64,000 bases of DNA from Gemmatimonadaceae bacterium (GCA_019186945.1 JABAQJ010000006.1:248001-312000); one strand, 5' to 3'; positions 47,266 to 56,085 are shown, numbered from the stretch's first letter. The notes: generated from the sequence alone by a model not told the origin. Numbers and translations: made by a program.

Positions 47266-48339
47266 ATGCGAATTGCTCATCGCGCTGCGTTTCGCGGCAC
47301 TTTGGTATTGGCCAGCCTTCTTCCTGCCGCTTCGGCAGTGGCGCAGCGCTACACATTCGGCGGTCAGGATCTCTCCGTCTACAACCTGGTTGGAAGTATC
47401 CGAGTGCAAGGAGGAGCGGGCGCTGACATCGTCGTCAATGTCACGAGGCGCGGCCCGGATGCGTCGAAGCTGACGGTTGAGTCCGGGCGCTTACGAGGAC
47501 GGGATGCGCTGCGAGTGATCTATCCAGCAGAGCGAGTCGTGTTTCGCGATGGCGGTTCGCGGTGGGAGCGCACCAGGCTCTACGTCAACAAGGACGGTAC
47601 GTTCGGCGATGACGGCGAACGGAGGATGCGTTTCGGCTTCGGCGACGGACGCATCGAGATCGCGTCATCCGGGCGCGGTCTCGATGCCGCGGCCGACGTC
47701 GCGGTATCTCTTCCGCCCGGCCGTAGCCTGACGATCAACCTTGCCGCCGGTAAGGCAACGCTCGAAAACGTGGACGGCGATCTGCGCGTGAACGTGTGGG
47801 CCGCCGACGTGACGACTACGGGAACCAGGGGCCGGTTGGAGCTGGACACGGGTTCGGGAGATGTGCGCGTTTCCGACGCCGAGGGCGAGTTGACGCTCGA
47901 CTCGGGTTCGGGTGGAGTCACGCTGGCGGGGGTGAAGGGTCCCTCACTGACGATCGACTCCGGATCGGGACGCGTGCAGGCGGACGCCGTCCTCGTGGAC
48001 CGGCTCGATATCGACTCCGGGTCCGGAGCGATCGATCTGCGGTCGGTGCAGGCTCCGGACATCACTCTGGATTCCGGCAGCGGATCGGTGCGACTCGACC
48101 TCAAGGCCGACGTGAACCGCATGAGCATTGACGCTGGTTCCGGAGACGTCACGATCCATGTACCGGAATCGTTAGGTGCGGAACTGGAGGCGTCTACCGC
48201 CAGTGGCGGCGTCGAGTTCGACTTCCCGGTGCAGCTGTTGCGGAAAGCGAACGACTTCGTGCGCGCGCGGATCGGGGATGGCCAAGGCCGCATCTCGATC
48301 GACGCGGGTTCGGGAGCGATCCGCCTGCGCCGGAGCTGA
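47266..48339 (+). CDS. Secreted DUF4097-like beta-helix protein with DSGSG repeats
   Basis: A 357-residue protein with a signal peptide ('RIAHRAAFRGTLVLASLLPAASAVAQ') from ATG 47266. The first third is a beta-rich head ('YTFGGQDLSVYNLVGSIRVQGG'). From about residue 185 there are eight roughly 20-residue repeats built on D-[ST]-[GA]-S-G: DTGSGDVRV, DSGSGGVTL, DSGSGRVQA, DSGSGAIDL, DSGSGSVRL, DAGSGDVTI, TASGGVEF, DAGSGAIRL. Each would be one turn of a right-handed beta-helix, as in DUF4097 'putative adhesin' proteins. Function unknown; envelope or surface location is inferred. Confidence 0.82.
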   Translation: MRIAHRAAFRGTLVLASLLPAASAVAQRYTFGGQDLSVYNLVGSIRVQGGAGADIVVNVTRRGPDASKLTVESGRLRGRDALRVIYPAERVVFRDGGSRWERTRLYVNKDGTFGDDGERRMRFGFGDGRIEIASSGRGLDAAADVAVSLPPGRSLTINLAAGKATLENVDGDLRVNVWAADVTTTGTRGRLELDTGSGDVRVSDAEGELTLDSGSGGVTLAGVKGPSLTIDSGSGRVQADAVLVDRLDIDSGSGAIDLRSVQAPDITLDSGSGSVRLDLKADVNRMSIDAGSGDVTIHVPESLGAELEASTASGGVEFDFPVQLLRKANDFVRARIGDGQGRISIDAGSGAIRLRRS

Positions 48340-48408
48340 GTGGCCCGGCAGGCCCAGACACTGATGTTCCGGGTTGCTGGTTCAGCGCTCGGCGGGTGCT
48401 GTACGATG

Positions 48409-48441
48409 ACGTGGGGCGACATAGGCCATGTCGCCCCACGT
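48409..48441. terminator. Bidirectional terminator hairpin
   Basis: ACGTGGGGCGACAT, loop AGGCC, ATGTCGCCCCACGT: a perfect 14-bp stem between the converging beta-helix gene and the small membrane protein gene. On the plus strand it is followed by CGTTTCGG, so the U tract is weak, but the stem is strong. Confidence 0.75.
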
Positions 48442-48467
48442 CGTTTCGGCCTGGCGGTACGTCCTGG

Positions 48468-48620
48468 CTACTTGGTGGCTTCCGTGTGTTCGCTCGAAGC
48501 CCCAGCGTATTTCGCGTTGGTGAGCTTGACTATGGTGAACGCCATCAGGAAGAGCAGGACGGCGGTCACCACGAAGCCCGTCATGGCGGCCTTCTTGTCC
48601 GTGCCGTGATGCTGCGACAT
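48468..48620 (-). CDS. Small single-helix membrane protein (50 residues)
   Basis: ATG 48620, preceded by GGAG at seven bases, opens a 50-codon frame ending in TAG: a His/Lys-rich start ('SQHHGTDKKAA'), one hydrophobic helix ('MTGFVVTAVLLFLMAFTIV') and a short Ala/Ser/Glu tail ending 'SSEHTEATK'. The composition and charge pattern (positive inside) are those of a real small membrane protein. It lies 23 bases downstream of the cyclophilin gene on the same strand and is followed by a strong terminator, so the two are probably co-transcribed. I recognise no family. Confidence 0.7.
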   Translation of the reverse strand: MSQHHGTDKKAAMTGFVVTAVLLFLMAFTIVKLTNAKYAGASSEHTEATK

Positions 48621-48643
48621 GGAGGTGCTCCGGTGATTGCGAG

Positions 48644-49102
48644 TTAGCTGACGCGCGCGGACGTCATAACGTCATTCTGCTTGATCTTCGGCAGCACGTC
48701 GAGTCCTTCGGTGATCTTGCCGAAGACGGTGTGGACGCCGTCGAGGTGCCGGCAGTTGTCGGGGTTGAGCACAAGGAAGAACTGGCTACCGCCCGTGTCC
48801 TTCCCGGCATGCGCCATGGATATCGCCCCGAGATCGTGCTTATGCGGGTTTCCGGCAGTCTCGCATTTGATCCTGTGTCCGGGTCCGCCGGTGCCGACCG
48901 GGCCTTTGGCGTGCTCGCCACCTTTGGAGTAGGGATCGCCGCCCTGAACGACAAAGCCGGGAATGACACGATGGAACCTCGTTCCATCGTAAAAGCCCGA
49001 GTTGGCCAGTTTCTCGAAGTTCTCTACCGTCTTGGGCGCGTCGGTATCAAACAACTCGAGTTTGATCGTACCGTGGGCGGTCTCGAGACTCGCGGTCTTC
49101 AT
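48644..49102 (-). CDS. ppiB: Peptidyl-prolyl cis-trans isomerase, cyclophilin type
   Basis: A 152-residue cytoplasmic cyclophilin that speeds proline isomerisation in folding proteins. Core motifs are intact: '[40 protein letters not shown]' (active-site R and F), '[21 protein letters not shown]' (M, Q, F) and '[14 protein letters not shown]' (H). No signal peptide. The next gene upstream, nth, ends 101 bases away on the same strand. Confidence 0.95.
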   Translation of the reverse strand: MKTASLETAHGTIKLELFDTDAPKTVENFEKLANSGFYDGTRFHRVIPGFVVQGGDPYSKGGEHAKGPVGTGGPGHRIKCETAGNPHKHDLGAISMAHAGKDTGGSQFFLVLNPDNCRHLDGVHTVFGKITEGLDVLPKIKQNDVMTSARVS

Positions 49103-49202
49103 TACGAAACGTTGGCGAAAGGGAACTGGTCCGATGGGTGGAACCAGAGAAGTTGGGTGAAGGGGCGCAGGGAATATATCGAGGAAGTCAGCGGGATGCG
49201 GT

Positions 49203-50156
49203 TCAGGCGATCAGCGATGAGGGGCAGATGTCGGCCAACGGACACTCAGGACAGCGAGGTCGTCTTGCCTCGCAGATGCGCCGTCCGTGCCAGATGAGCA
49301 AGTGGGCCAGCATGGTCCAGTCTTTCCTGGGGAACAGAACCATCAGATCCTGTTCGATCCGCAAGGGATCCTTCTGGAACGTCAGGCCAATGCGATGGCT
49401 GAGTCGTGCAACGTGGGTATCGACCACAACGCCGTCGTTGATGGCGAACGCATTGCCGAGTATGACGTTGGCGGTTTTGCGCCCAACACCGGGGAGGGTG
49501 ATGAGGTCGGCCATGCGGGGCGGCACCTCGCCGTGGTGGAGCGAATGGACGGCGCCGGCAAGTCCAATGATTGCCTTGGCCTTGTTACGAAAGAAGCCGG
49601 TGCTCTTTATGATCTCCTCGACGTGTGACTGCTGTGCTGCGGCCAGTGCAGCCGGTGTTGGATAGACTGCGAAAAGCGCCGGTGTGACGAGATTCACGCG
49701 CTTGTCCGTGCACTGAGCGGAGAGAACGGTAGCGACGATGAGCTGCCACGGTGATGTGTAGTCGAGTTCGCAGTATGCGTTTGGATAGAGGGTGTGCAGG
49801 CGGCGAAAGACTTCGGCGGCGTACTTTGCCAGGGGCCGCGACTCCCATGCACCAATCCCGCCCAACTGTTTGTGGTTGCGCTCAGAGGGTTTGGGCCGCC
49901 TTGGATTGATGACGGTGCTTGGGGTTCTGGGCGGTACCTTGTTTGTCGGGGGGGGGGCCCCGCGTTTGCCTCCGGCTCGTTCCGCACCCCGGATTGTGCC
50001 CTTGGTGCCTGCCGATCCTGCCAGCCTCTTTCGCAGCGTCCCGGGACGTTGCTGGGACAAGGGCTGGCGCGCTCCCTTGCAACCGCGACGCCCTCCGCCG
50101 CGGCTACCCCCTGTCTGGCCACGCGCACCACCGCCAGTCCGCCCACGCCCACTCAC
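49203..50156 (-). CDS. nth: Endonuclease III with a long basic N-terminal tail
   Basis: A DNA glycosylase/AP lyase for oxidised pyrimidines. The C-terminal 215 residues are a complete Nth: '[17 protein letters not shown]', the HhH '[19 protein letters not shown]' with the catalytic Lys in 'QCTDKRV' and Asp in '[15 protein letters not shown]', and the 4Fe-4S cysteines '[17 protein letters not shown]'. I start it at GTG 50156, which overlaps the polX stop as GTGA. That gives about 95 extra residues rich in Gly, Arg and Lys ('[16 protein letters not shown]' and onward), with no ATG anywhere in that stretch. A TTG at 49865 would give a conventional 220-residue enzyme but has no ribosome binding site. 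A run of ten Gs at 49948-49957 could hide a sequencing error. Confidence 0.85.
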   Translation of the reverse strand: MSGRGRTGGGARGQTGGSRGGGRRGCKGARQPLSQQRPGTLRKRLAGSAGTKGTIRGAERAGGKRGAPPPTNKVPPRTPSTVINPRRPKPSERNHKQLGGIGAWESRPLAKYAAEVFRRLHTLYPNAYCELDYTSPWQLIVATVLSAQCTDKRVNLVTPALFAVYPTPAALAAAQQSHVEEIIKSTGFFRNKAKAIIGLAGAVHSLHHGEVPPRMADLITLPGVGRKTANVILGNAFAINDGVVVDTHVARLSHRIGLTFQKDPLRIEQDLMVLFPRKDWTMLAHLLIWHGRRICEARRPRCPECPLADICPSSLIA

Positions 50157-51871
50157 TGGTCGCCTCTGGCCGATCCTCTGGTACGGCGACGCCTTGCGAA
50201 GGACAGCACGTCTGTCGCATTCCGGGTGTTCAGGACGTTGGTCGCTTCCAGCCACCCCTTTCGTGCGATGCCGATGCCGAACTCCATGTTGTCCAGACCG
50301 TCGACGGAGTGCGCATCGGGACCGATCTCGATCACGGTGCCGGCGTCTCGCGCTTCGCGCAGCCATCGCCAGTCGAGGTCAAGGCGATGCGGATCCGCGT
50401 TCAATTCCACGGCGACTCCCTCCCTAGCTGCTGCTGCCACGATGGCACGAACATCGATTGCGTAGGGTTCCCTCGTCAGCAGCAACCGCCCGGTCGGGTG
50501 CCCGAGGATCGTCACGTGCCGGTCCTCCAGCGCACGAAGCACGCGATCCGTCATTTGTGTCTCGTTCATTCCGTAGCGCGAGTGGACAGAGGCCACGACG
50601 TACTCGAACCGATCGAGGATGCCTTCGTCGTAGTCGACTCGTCCGTCGGCGAGGATGTCGGCCTCGATCCCCTTGAGGACACGGAAGTCGCTGTAGTCGT
50701 CATTCACGCGATCGATCTCCTCGTGCTGGCGCAGAATCGCTTCTGTCGTCAGTCCGCCCGCGTAGAACGACGACTGCGAGTGATCGGTAATGCCAAGGTA
50801 TTCCCAGCCGCGTTCGCGCGCCGCCGCTGCCAGCTCGGCGATGGTGCTCGTTCCATCGGAGTACGAGGAATGGCAGTGCAGGACACCCCGCACATCATTC
50901 GGCGTCACCAGTCGAGGCAGTGAGCGGTCCCGCGCTGAAGCAACCTCTCCGCGTCCTTCGCGCAATTCCGGCTCCACGCAGGACAAGCCGAGTGCAGCAT
51001 AGACAGCGGTTTCGTCCGTGAGCGAAATCGGCCGGTTCGATCCATCGCGCAGCTCGTTCCCTACGAGCGTGACGTGCGGCGCCGCCACCAGTGCATCGGC
51101 GCAGTGCTCGGCGCTCCCGGTCGCGCGCCAAAGTGCGACCGCGAAGTGCGCAGGATCGACGCAGTACACGTCCGCGCTCGTCCCATCCGTGAAACGCAGC
51201 GAGACGGAGCCCCGGTCGCCCGCAACGACGTCGCGTACGCCGCGGAGCGCAGCGAGTCGCGCGGCTACCTGCTCGGGATTGTCGGCAACCACGACGACGT
51301 CGATATCGCGAATCACTTCGCAGCGGCGGCGGAGCGATCCGGCTACCTCGACGCGCAGCACTCCCGAGACCGGGAGAATCGCTTCAGCCAGGCGCTGTGC
51401 TTCTGCGCGCGCATGCGGAAATAGAGTTGGTTCCCCGGATTCGCGCAGGAAAGCGATGCCCCGGCGGATTCGGTCCGCGGCGCGGGCGCCGAAACGAGGG
51501 AGTGCTTCCAGTCGGCCGTCGCTGGCCGCCCGATCGAGTTCGTACAACGTCTCGATGCCCAGTCCGGCGTGTATCTCCGCGATGCGTCGAGTCCCGAGGC
51601 CGGGCACACGCAGCATGTCGAGCAGACCCTCGGGTGTAGTTTCGCGAAGGAGGTGAAGGCGGTCCGAATCCCCAGTCCCGTCGACTTCACCCAGGACGGT
51701 CGCCGCATCGTCATCGAGTCGTGCGAGCACATCCGCCCACTCGTCGTTGGCGTGCGCCAGCACCGTCCTGGCCGCTGTTCGAAGCGTGCGCGCCCGGGAT
51801 GGCGTTTCGCCACGCAGTTCGAGGAGCGTGGCCATTTCGGAGAGCAGAGCTGCTGCGGCGCGCGGATCCAC
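50153..51871 (-). CDS. polX: PolX-type DNA polymerase with PHP domain
   Basis: A 572-residue family X DNA polymerase/exonuclease for gap-filling repair. The N-terminal part has helix-hairpin-helix regions ('MLRVPGLGTRRIAEI', 'LPRFGARAADRI'), then the nucleotidyltransferase palm 'VAGSLRRRCEVIRDIDVVVV' with GS and DxD and a third acid in 'TSADVYCVD'. The C-terminal PHP domain has the metal ligands in 'GVLHCHSSYSDG', 'LGITDHSQS', 'LKGIEADIL', 'VVASVHSRY', 'GHPTGRLL' and 'IGPDAHS'. The start is GTG 51871. The stop overlaps the predicted nth start, coupling two base-excision-repair genes. Confidence 0.93.
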   Translation of the reverse strand: MDPRAAAALLSEMATLLELRGETPSRARTLRTAARTVLAHANDEWADVLARLDDDAATVLGEVDGTGDSDRLHLLRETTPEGLLDMLRVPGLGTRRIAEIHAGLGIETLYELDRAASDGRLEALPRFGARAADRIRRGIAFLRESGEPTLFPHARAEAQRLAEAILPVSGVLRVEVAGSLRRRCEVIRDIDVVVVADNPEQVAARLAALRGVRDVVAGDRGSVSLRFTDGTSADVYCVDPAHFAVALWRATGSAEHCADALVAAPHVTLVGNELRDGSNRPISLTDETAVYAALGLSCVEPELREGRGEVASARDRSLPRLVTPNDVRGVLHCHSSYSDGTSTIAELAAAARERGWEYLGITDHSQSSFYAGGLTTEAILRQHEEIDRVNDDYSDFRVLKGIEADILADGRVDYDEGILDRFEYVVASVHSRYGMNETQMTDRVLRALEDRHVTILGHPTGRLLLTREPYAIDVRAIVAAAAREGVAVELNADPHRLDLDWRWLREARDAGTVIEIGPDAHSVDGLDNMEFGIGIARKGWLEATNVLNTRNATDVLSFARRRRTRGSARGDQ

Positions 51872-51914
51872 GCGCCCAATATAGCCGCCGGCGTGGGATC
51901 GGCGGGAACGCCGG

Positions 51915-52388
51915 CTATGCGGTGGCGACGCCGGCGAAGTGTCGCAGCTGACTGATCATCTCGTGCAGTCGCCGCTCCGTCTGCGCGATCTCCTCGGCGG
52001 CTTCATCCAGTTGGAGCAGTCCGGCGCGCATCGATGTCGCGACCTTGTTGAGGTGACGGATATCGCCAAGAACGTCTTCCGTGATCTTGCGCAGCCCGTA
52101 GTACTTCCGTCTGTCCGCGACTGCGCGGCGGTACCGCAGTCGAAGGTCGGATTCCGACAGCGCACGCACGGCCGACACGACGTCGTTAGGCGAACGACCC
52201 GGAAACACGCCATGATCGCGGACTCCTTCGTCCTCCGCCCACTCCGTATCCGTGAACCACAGCCGTCCGACGTGCTCGATGCCATCGTGCTCGACGGCCA
52301 GCGTTACATCGTACGTGCGACTGTCAACGTTGATCGTCGTTACGAACGTGTCTTGTGTGTCGGTGTCCGGTGTCATGCGCGAACCCAT
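51915..52388 (-). CDS. Hypothetical protein with C-terminal coiled coil
   Basis: A 157-residue protein that I do not recognise. The first 60 residues look beta-rich ('TFVTTINVDSRTYDVTLAVEHDGIEHVGRLWFTD'), with 'DHGVFPGRSPNDVVSAVRALSESDLRLRYRRA' in the middle and a heptad-rich helical end ('VLGDIRHLNKVATSMRAGLLQLDEAAEEIAQTERRLHEMI'). No export signal. Its ATG lies three bases after the stop of the hydrolase gene upstream, so they are co-translated; it sits 43 bases before polX on the same strand. An ATG at 52376 is also possible. Confidence 0.65.
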   Translation of the reverse strand: MGSRMTPDTDTQDTFVTTINVDSRTYDVTLAVEHDGIEHVGRLWFTDTEWAEDEGVRDHGVFPGRSPNDVVSAVRALSESDLRLRYRRAVADRRKYYGLRKITEDVLGDIRHLNKVATSMRAGLLQLDEAAEEIAQTERRLHEMISQLRHFAGVATA

Positions 52389-52391
52389 TCG

Positions 52392-53270
52392 TCAGGCCGT
52401 GTCGAGAAGAAACTGGGCGATGGTGGTGAACAGAGCATCCGGTTGTTCCACGTAGGGCACGTGGCCACTTGCTTCTAGGACGAGGAACCGGGCGTCCAAG
52501 GCACGCGCCGCGGTTTCCGATGACTCCAACGGGATGGGGTCACGGCGCCCGTGCACGACCAGCGACGGAATGCGCAGGTCGGCGAGCGAGGCCGACAGAT
52601 CGTACTCCCCCAGACTCTCCCAAACCGACTGCTGGACCTTGCCGGTGACGCGGAACGGCGTGAGGTCACGTGATCGCGCCGGATCCGCGAAATACCCCGA
52701 CACGCCCAGCTCGAACAAGCGCTGTCGGTACCGCGGCGGGTCCGAGTCCCGAAGGCCGGAGGCCAGCAGTGCCGCCCTCACGGCGGCGACAGCCGGTGCG
52801 GCCTGTCGTCGTTGAAACTCCTCCTCGAAAGCATCCCGGTAGCGGCGTGCGATCGGCGCCGGATCCACAAGCACCAATCGAGTTGGGGCCGGCAGGTCGT
52901 CGCGGCGTCGCGCTTCCAGCGAGTAGAGGAGAGCGAGCAGAGCGCCCCAGGAGTACCCGACCAGCGTGAGCGGCTGTACCGGAAGTTCCGTGGCGACCCG
53001 TCCCAGGTCGGCGACATGCGTGGTCCACGTGACGGCGGTCGAGTCGTCGCTCTTTGACCGCCCGCCACCGCGCTGATCGTAGAAGAAAGCGCGGTGCGTC
53101 TTCGAAAGCCGCAGAAACTGAGGCAGAAGGTAGTCGTGGTGTGCGCCGGGGCCACCGTGAAGCACGAGCAGCGGCAATGAGCGCGTGTCGCCGTAGGAGC
53201 ACCAGTACAAAGGTCGATCGGTGGTACTGGTGACTCCGGTCTGGTCGGGCGGTGGAACGGGAATGGGCAT
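52392..53270 (-). CDS. Alpha/beta hydrolase, proline iminopeptidase-like
   Basis: A 292-residue hydrolase with the S33 peptidase landmarks: oxyanion 'LVLHGGPGAHHDYLL', 'FFYDQRGGGRSKSDD', nucleophile 'LVGYSWGALLALLY', acid 'VVHGRRDPIP' and histidine 'EASGHVPYVEQP'. This set is typical of proline iminopeptidases and related tripeptidyl/epoxide-type hydrolases, so the substrate is not certain. ATG 53270 is used because upstream codons are unlike the family. No signal peptide. It heads a two- or three-gene run with the hypothetical gene and possibly polX. Confidence 0.85.
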   Translation of the reverse strand: MPIPVPPPDQTGVTSTTDRPLYWCSYGDTRSLPLLVLHGGPGAHHDYLLPQFLRLSKTHRAFFYDQRGGGRSKSDDSTAVTWTTHVADLGRVATELPVQPLTLVGYSWGALLALLYSLEARRRDDLPAPTRLVLVDPAPIARRYRDAFEEEFQRRQAAPAVAAVRAALLASGLRDSDPPRYRQRLFELGVSGYFADPARSRDLTPFRVTGKVQQSVWESLGEYDLSASLADLRIPSLVVHGRRDPIPLESSETAARALDARFLVLEASGHVPYVEQPDALFTTIAQFLLDTA

Positions 53271-53476
53271 GGTCAGTCCAGGTGTGCGATGTGTGGACGG
53301 TTGCGACAATGGGGCCTGACGAACGGCGCAGCTGGCCACAGGGAGCTGCGAGGCTTCAAGAGACTTGGCGTACCGGACCAGGCCGCCAGGGCACAGCTAG
53401 ACCTTGGGCCCCTGCCTCGCTATCCTGATTGCGTGGTCACCCATTTCACGAACGGTTCTCACGTGTGGAGGATTCG

Positions 53477-54145
53477 ATGAAGAAACTTGTAGTCACCGCG
53501 ACAGCGCTGCTGGTCCTGGCGCCGATGGTCGGCTTCGCTCAGAATGCCGATCCCGACAAGAACGTCGCCGGAGGCGTCCTGGTGAAGGGCTGGACCGGCC
53601 GAACGGACCGTGCGAACCAGTCGATAAGCAACGCCAAGTTCGCGGACATGGGGGGCGGCTTTCATGTGACCTCCGGCCCGGCCGCGATCTACTGGAATCC
53701 TGCCAACGTGGCCAAGGGGAATTACGCGGTAAAGGCGACGTTCGCGCAGACGAAGGCGCCGACGCATGCCGAAGCGTACGGACTGTTCATCGGCGGAGCG
53801 AACCTCTCGGGTGCGGATCAGAACTACCTCTATTGCATCGTGCGCGGCGATGGCAAGTACATGGTGAAGCATCGCAGCGGCAATGAGACGCACACCATGG
53901 CGGAATGGACTGACAACGCCGCGGTGAAGAAGCAGGACGCAACCGGGAAAGCGACGAACGAGCTTTCTCTGTGGGCATCGAAGGACAAGATAGGCTGCTC
54001 GGTGAACGGGACAGAGGTGTGGTCGATGAACCGCGTGGACGCAGTCGGCCCCGGGAAGCTGACGGCGAACGGCGACATCTACGGGATTCGCGTCAACCAC
54101 AATCTCGATGTACACATCTCGAACTTCGCGATGTCGAAGATGTAG
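53477..54145 (+). CDS. Secreted protein with LamG/DUF1080-like beta-sandwich
   Basis: Starts at ATG 53477 behind GGAGG, with a clear signal peptide ('KKLVVTATALLVLAPMVGFAQ'). The mature 200 residues look like a concanavalin-type jelly roll: 'FHVTSGPAAIYWNPANVAKGNYAVKATFAQTK', 'AEAYGLFIGGANLSGADQNYLYCIVRGDGKYMVKHR', 'NELSLWASKDKIGCSVNGTEVW', 'YGIRVNHNLDVHISNF'. This is the pattern of DUF1080 (3-keto-disaccharide hydrolase-like) and LamG proteins, but no catalytic residues stand out. Single gene with its own terminator. Extracytoplasmic binding role is an inference. Confidence 0.75.
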   Translation: MKKLVVTATALLVLAPMVGFAQNADPDKNVAGGVLVKGWTGRTDRANQSISNAKFADMGGGFHVTSGPAAIYWNPANVAKGNYAVKATFAQTKAPTHAEAYGLFIGGANLSGADQNYLYCIVRGDGKYMVKHRSGNETHTMAEWTDNAAVKKQDATGKATNELSLWASKDKIGCSVNGTEVWSMNRVDAVGPGKLTANGDIYGIRVNHNLDVHISNFAMSKM

Positions 54146-54173
54146 AACCCGGGTTGAAGCTGGCGAGTCGTTC

Positions 54174-54204
54174 GCGGGGGGGCGCCGTTCGGGCGCTCCC
54201 CCGC
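54174..54204 (+). terminator. Terminator hairpin after the secreted beta-sandwich gene
   Basis: A 13-bp GC-rich stem with one G-U pair and loop GTTCG, followed by TGCCGTTTGACC. It lies 28 bases past the stop codon. The U tract is weak. Confidence 0.65.
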
Positions 54205-54426
54205 TGCCGTTTGACCGGCAGCGACGAGGTTGTGGGTGCCGGTGGCCGCCAGCGTGTGCGGCACTGGTTGAGCGGGCCGTGCAGGCGACTCCGGCGTTCC
54301 CTGGAGCAGGGCGAAATCAGCGGCTCGTCGATCCGACGGTCCTCGGGTGCCTGGCGCCGCGGTTCGACGTTTCCTCAGGGCGTGCTCAGGAGTCCCTGAT
54401 AGCGAGTTCAATGCCCCAACGCCGTG

Positions 54427-56085
54427 ATGGAACATCCAGCGCCCTTTACCCGACACTACGCGCACCTGGTCTGGCTCCTTCTCACTCGGCCCGAGGATGT
54501 GGAGGACCAGAAGGCGGCCATGCGTCATGTGCTGGCGCATTCGCTGACACGCGCGCACGAGATTCGGCTCACGGAACTGAACATCGCCGTCTCCGAGTTG
54601 GCTCAGGCACGACCCGACGCTGTGGAACTGCGGTGGCTGGCGGAGCTCGCTTTCCGGATGGCGGGTCACTCGGTGCGCGTGATCGCATTCGAGACCGGTG
54701 CCTCCGCAACGGAGGCTCTTGGTCTGGCGCGGTCGCTGACGCTGGCGCCCGTTCAGGCCGATGAAGGCGCGGCATTCGACGCTCGCGTCGTGGAGATGGG
54801 CCTCAGGACCATTCATGTGCAATACTCTGGCGAGGGATTCGTGCGACGGGCCACGCCGCCGATCGGACAAGCCACGTCGTCCACACAGGTGACCGAGCGT
54901 CCGCCGTTAGGCGCGGGAACGGCTCGCCAGACTCCGGCTGGCGGGATGCCGGTCCGTGTGTACACGCCGGTGGCTCAGGCGCTGGCGTATGGGGTACCCG
55001 CTTTTCGGTCGCAGGAGGAGCAGCGGCCCGCGCAGGCGGTCGAGGTTCGGGATGAGAACGCGCGCATGATGGCGACCGCGCTCACGATCGGTCCGGATGT
55101 CCGCCAGCTCGATGCACTGTTCGAGCGCCTGGATGCGCCCATGACCTCGGCCGAAGCGGCGCGCCATTTCGAGGACATGGCACGGGCGGCGGAGGCTCGC
55201 GCGGGAGCCGGGCAATGGAGCGACGTCCTCGAACTCTACAAGCGGATCGTGTCGCGAGAGGCCACGGAGATGGACACCGGCGTCAAGCGTGCCGTGACGG
55301 TAGCGATCCGCCGACTGAACCAACCGGCCATGCTGAAAGGGGTCGCGCAGCTGTTGAGCCGGAAGGGCGAGCCGCCGGATGACGCGACCATGGTATTGTC
55401 ACGGTACGGGGACGTGGCAACCGATGTGTTGCTGGATCTGCTCGTGAGCGCGGGGTCTGTCCACGAGCGGCACGCCTACCGGGCAGCGCTGGCACAGTGT
55501 CCGTCGTCGATACCGGCGCTGACCCACATGCTCGGCGATACGCGCTGGTACGTGGTGCGGAACGTGGCGGAACTGCTGGGCGAGATGTGCGTGGCCGAAG
55601 CCGATCTGGATCTGGTGCACACACTGCGACACTCCGATGCGCGAGTTCGACGTGCGGCAGCGGCGGCCCTGGCACGGCTGGCGACACCGCGCTCGGTCCA
55701 CGCGCTCCAGCATGCCCTTGGCGATGCGTCCGCAGACGTGCGACTCCAGGCCGCGCTGGGACTGCTGGCGATCCGGAACCCTCGCTCGGTTCCTTCGCTC
55801 ATCGAGGCGCTGGACAAGGAGCAGGATCCCGAGGTGCAGCCAGCGCTGCTGTCGGCGTTAGGCAGCATTCCGACGCCGAGTGCGGTCGAACGCCTGAGAC
55901 GCGCGGCAGAGCCGGGGAGCCTGCTGAAGCGCAAGCCGGCCGGTATGCGGCTGCATGCGATGCAGGCGCTCGCAGACGCGGGCACGCAGGAGGCCATCGC
56001 TGCGCTGCGCGGCTTCGCCAATGACCGCGAACCGGCTATCCAGATGAAGATTGCCCAACTGCTCGCAGGGCGGGCGTCTGACTAG
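54427..56085 (+). CDS. HEAT-repeat protein
   Basis: A 552-residue soluble protein. The N-terminal 140 residues are helical and unassigned ('APFTRHYAHLVWLLLTRPEDVEDQKAAMRHVL'), then a Pro/Thr-rich linker, then about 330 residues of helical repeats, the last six or so clearly HEAT-like: 'SIPALTHMLGDTRWYVVRNVAELLG', 'DLVHTLRHSDARVRRAAAAALARLA', 'SVHALQHALGDASADVRLQAALGLLAI', 'SVPSLIEALDKEQDPEVQPALLSALG'. Such proteins are scaffolds for partners. GTG 54424 directly precedes ATG 54427; I use the ATG. The stop interlocks with that of the converging M42 gene. Confidence 0.82.
   Translation: MEHPAPFTRHYAHLVWLLLTRPEDVEDQKAAMRHVLAHSLTRAHEIRLTELNIAVSELAQARPDAVELRWLAELAFRMAGHSVRVIAFETGASATEALGLARSLTLAPVQADEGAAFDARVVEMGLRTIHVQYSGEGFVRRATPPIGQATSSTQVTERPPLGAGTARQTPAGGMPVRVYTPVAQALAYGVPAFRSQEEQRPAQAVEVRDENARMMATALTIGPDVRQLDALFERLDAPMTSAEAARHFEDMARAAEARAGAGQWSDVLELYKRIVSREATEMDTGVKRAVTVAIRRLNQPAMLKGVAQLLSRKGEPPDDATMVLSRYGDVATDVLLDLLVSAGSVHERHAYRAALAQCPSSIPALTHMLGDTRWYVVRNVAELLGEMCVAEADLDLVHTLRHSDARVRRAAAAALARLATPRSVHALQHALGDASADVRLQAALGLLAIRNPRSVPSLIEALDKEQDPEVQPALLSALGSIPTPSAVERLRRAAEPGSLLKRKPAGMRLHAMQALADAGTQEAIAALRGFANDREPAIQMKIAQLLAGRASD

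Noticed and set aside
47266-48339. The regularly spaced repeats as a CRISPR array or minisatellite
   Set aside because: The periodicity is at the protein level (DSGSG); DNA copies differ at third codon positions and there are no unique spacers.
49948-49957. Run of ten Gs as a phase-variation switch
   Set aside because: It lies inside the tail of nth, but a single tract in one sequence is no evidence of variation; sequencing error is as likely.
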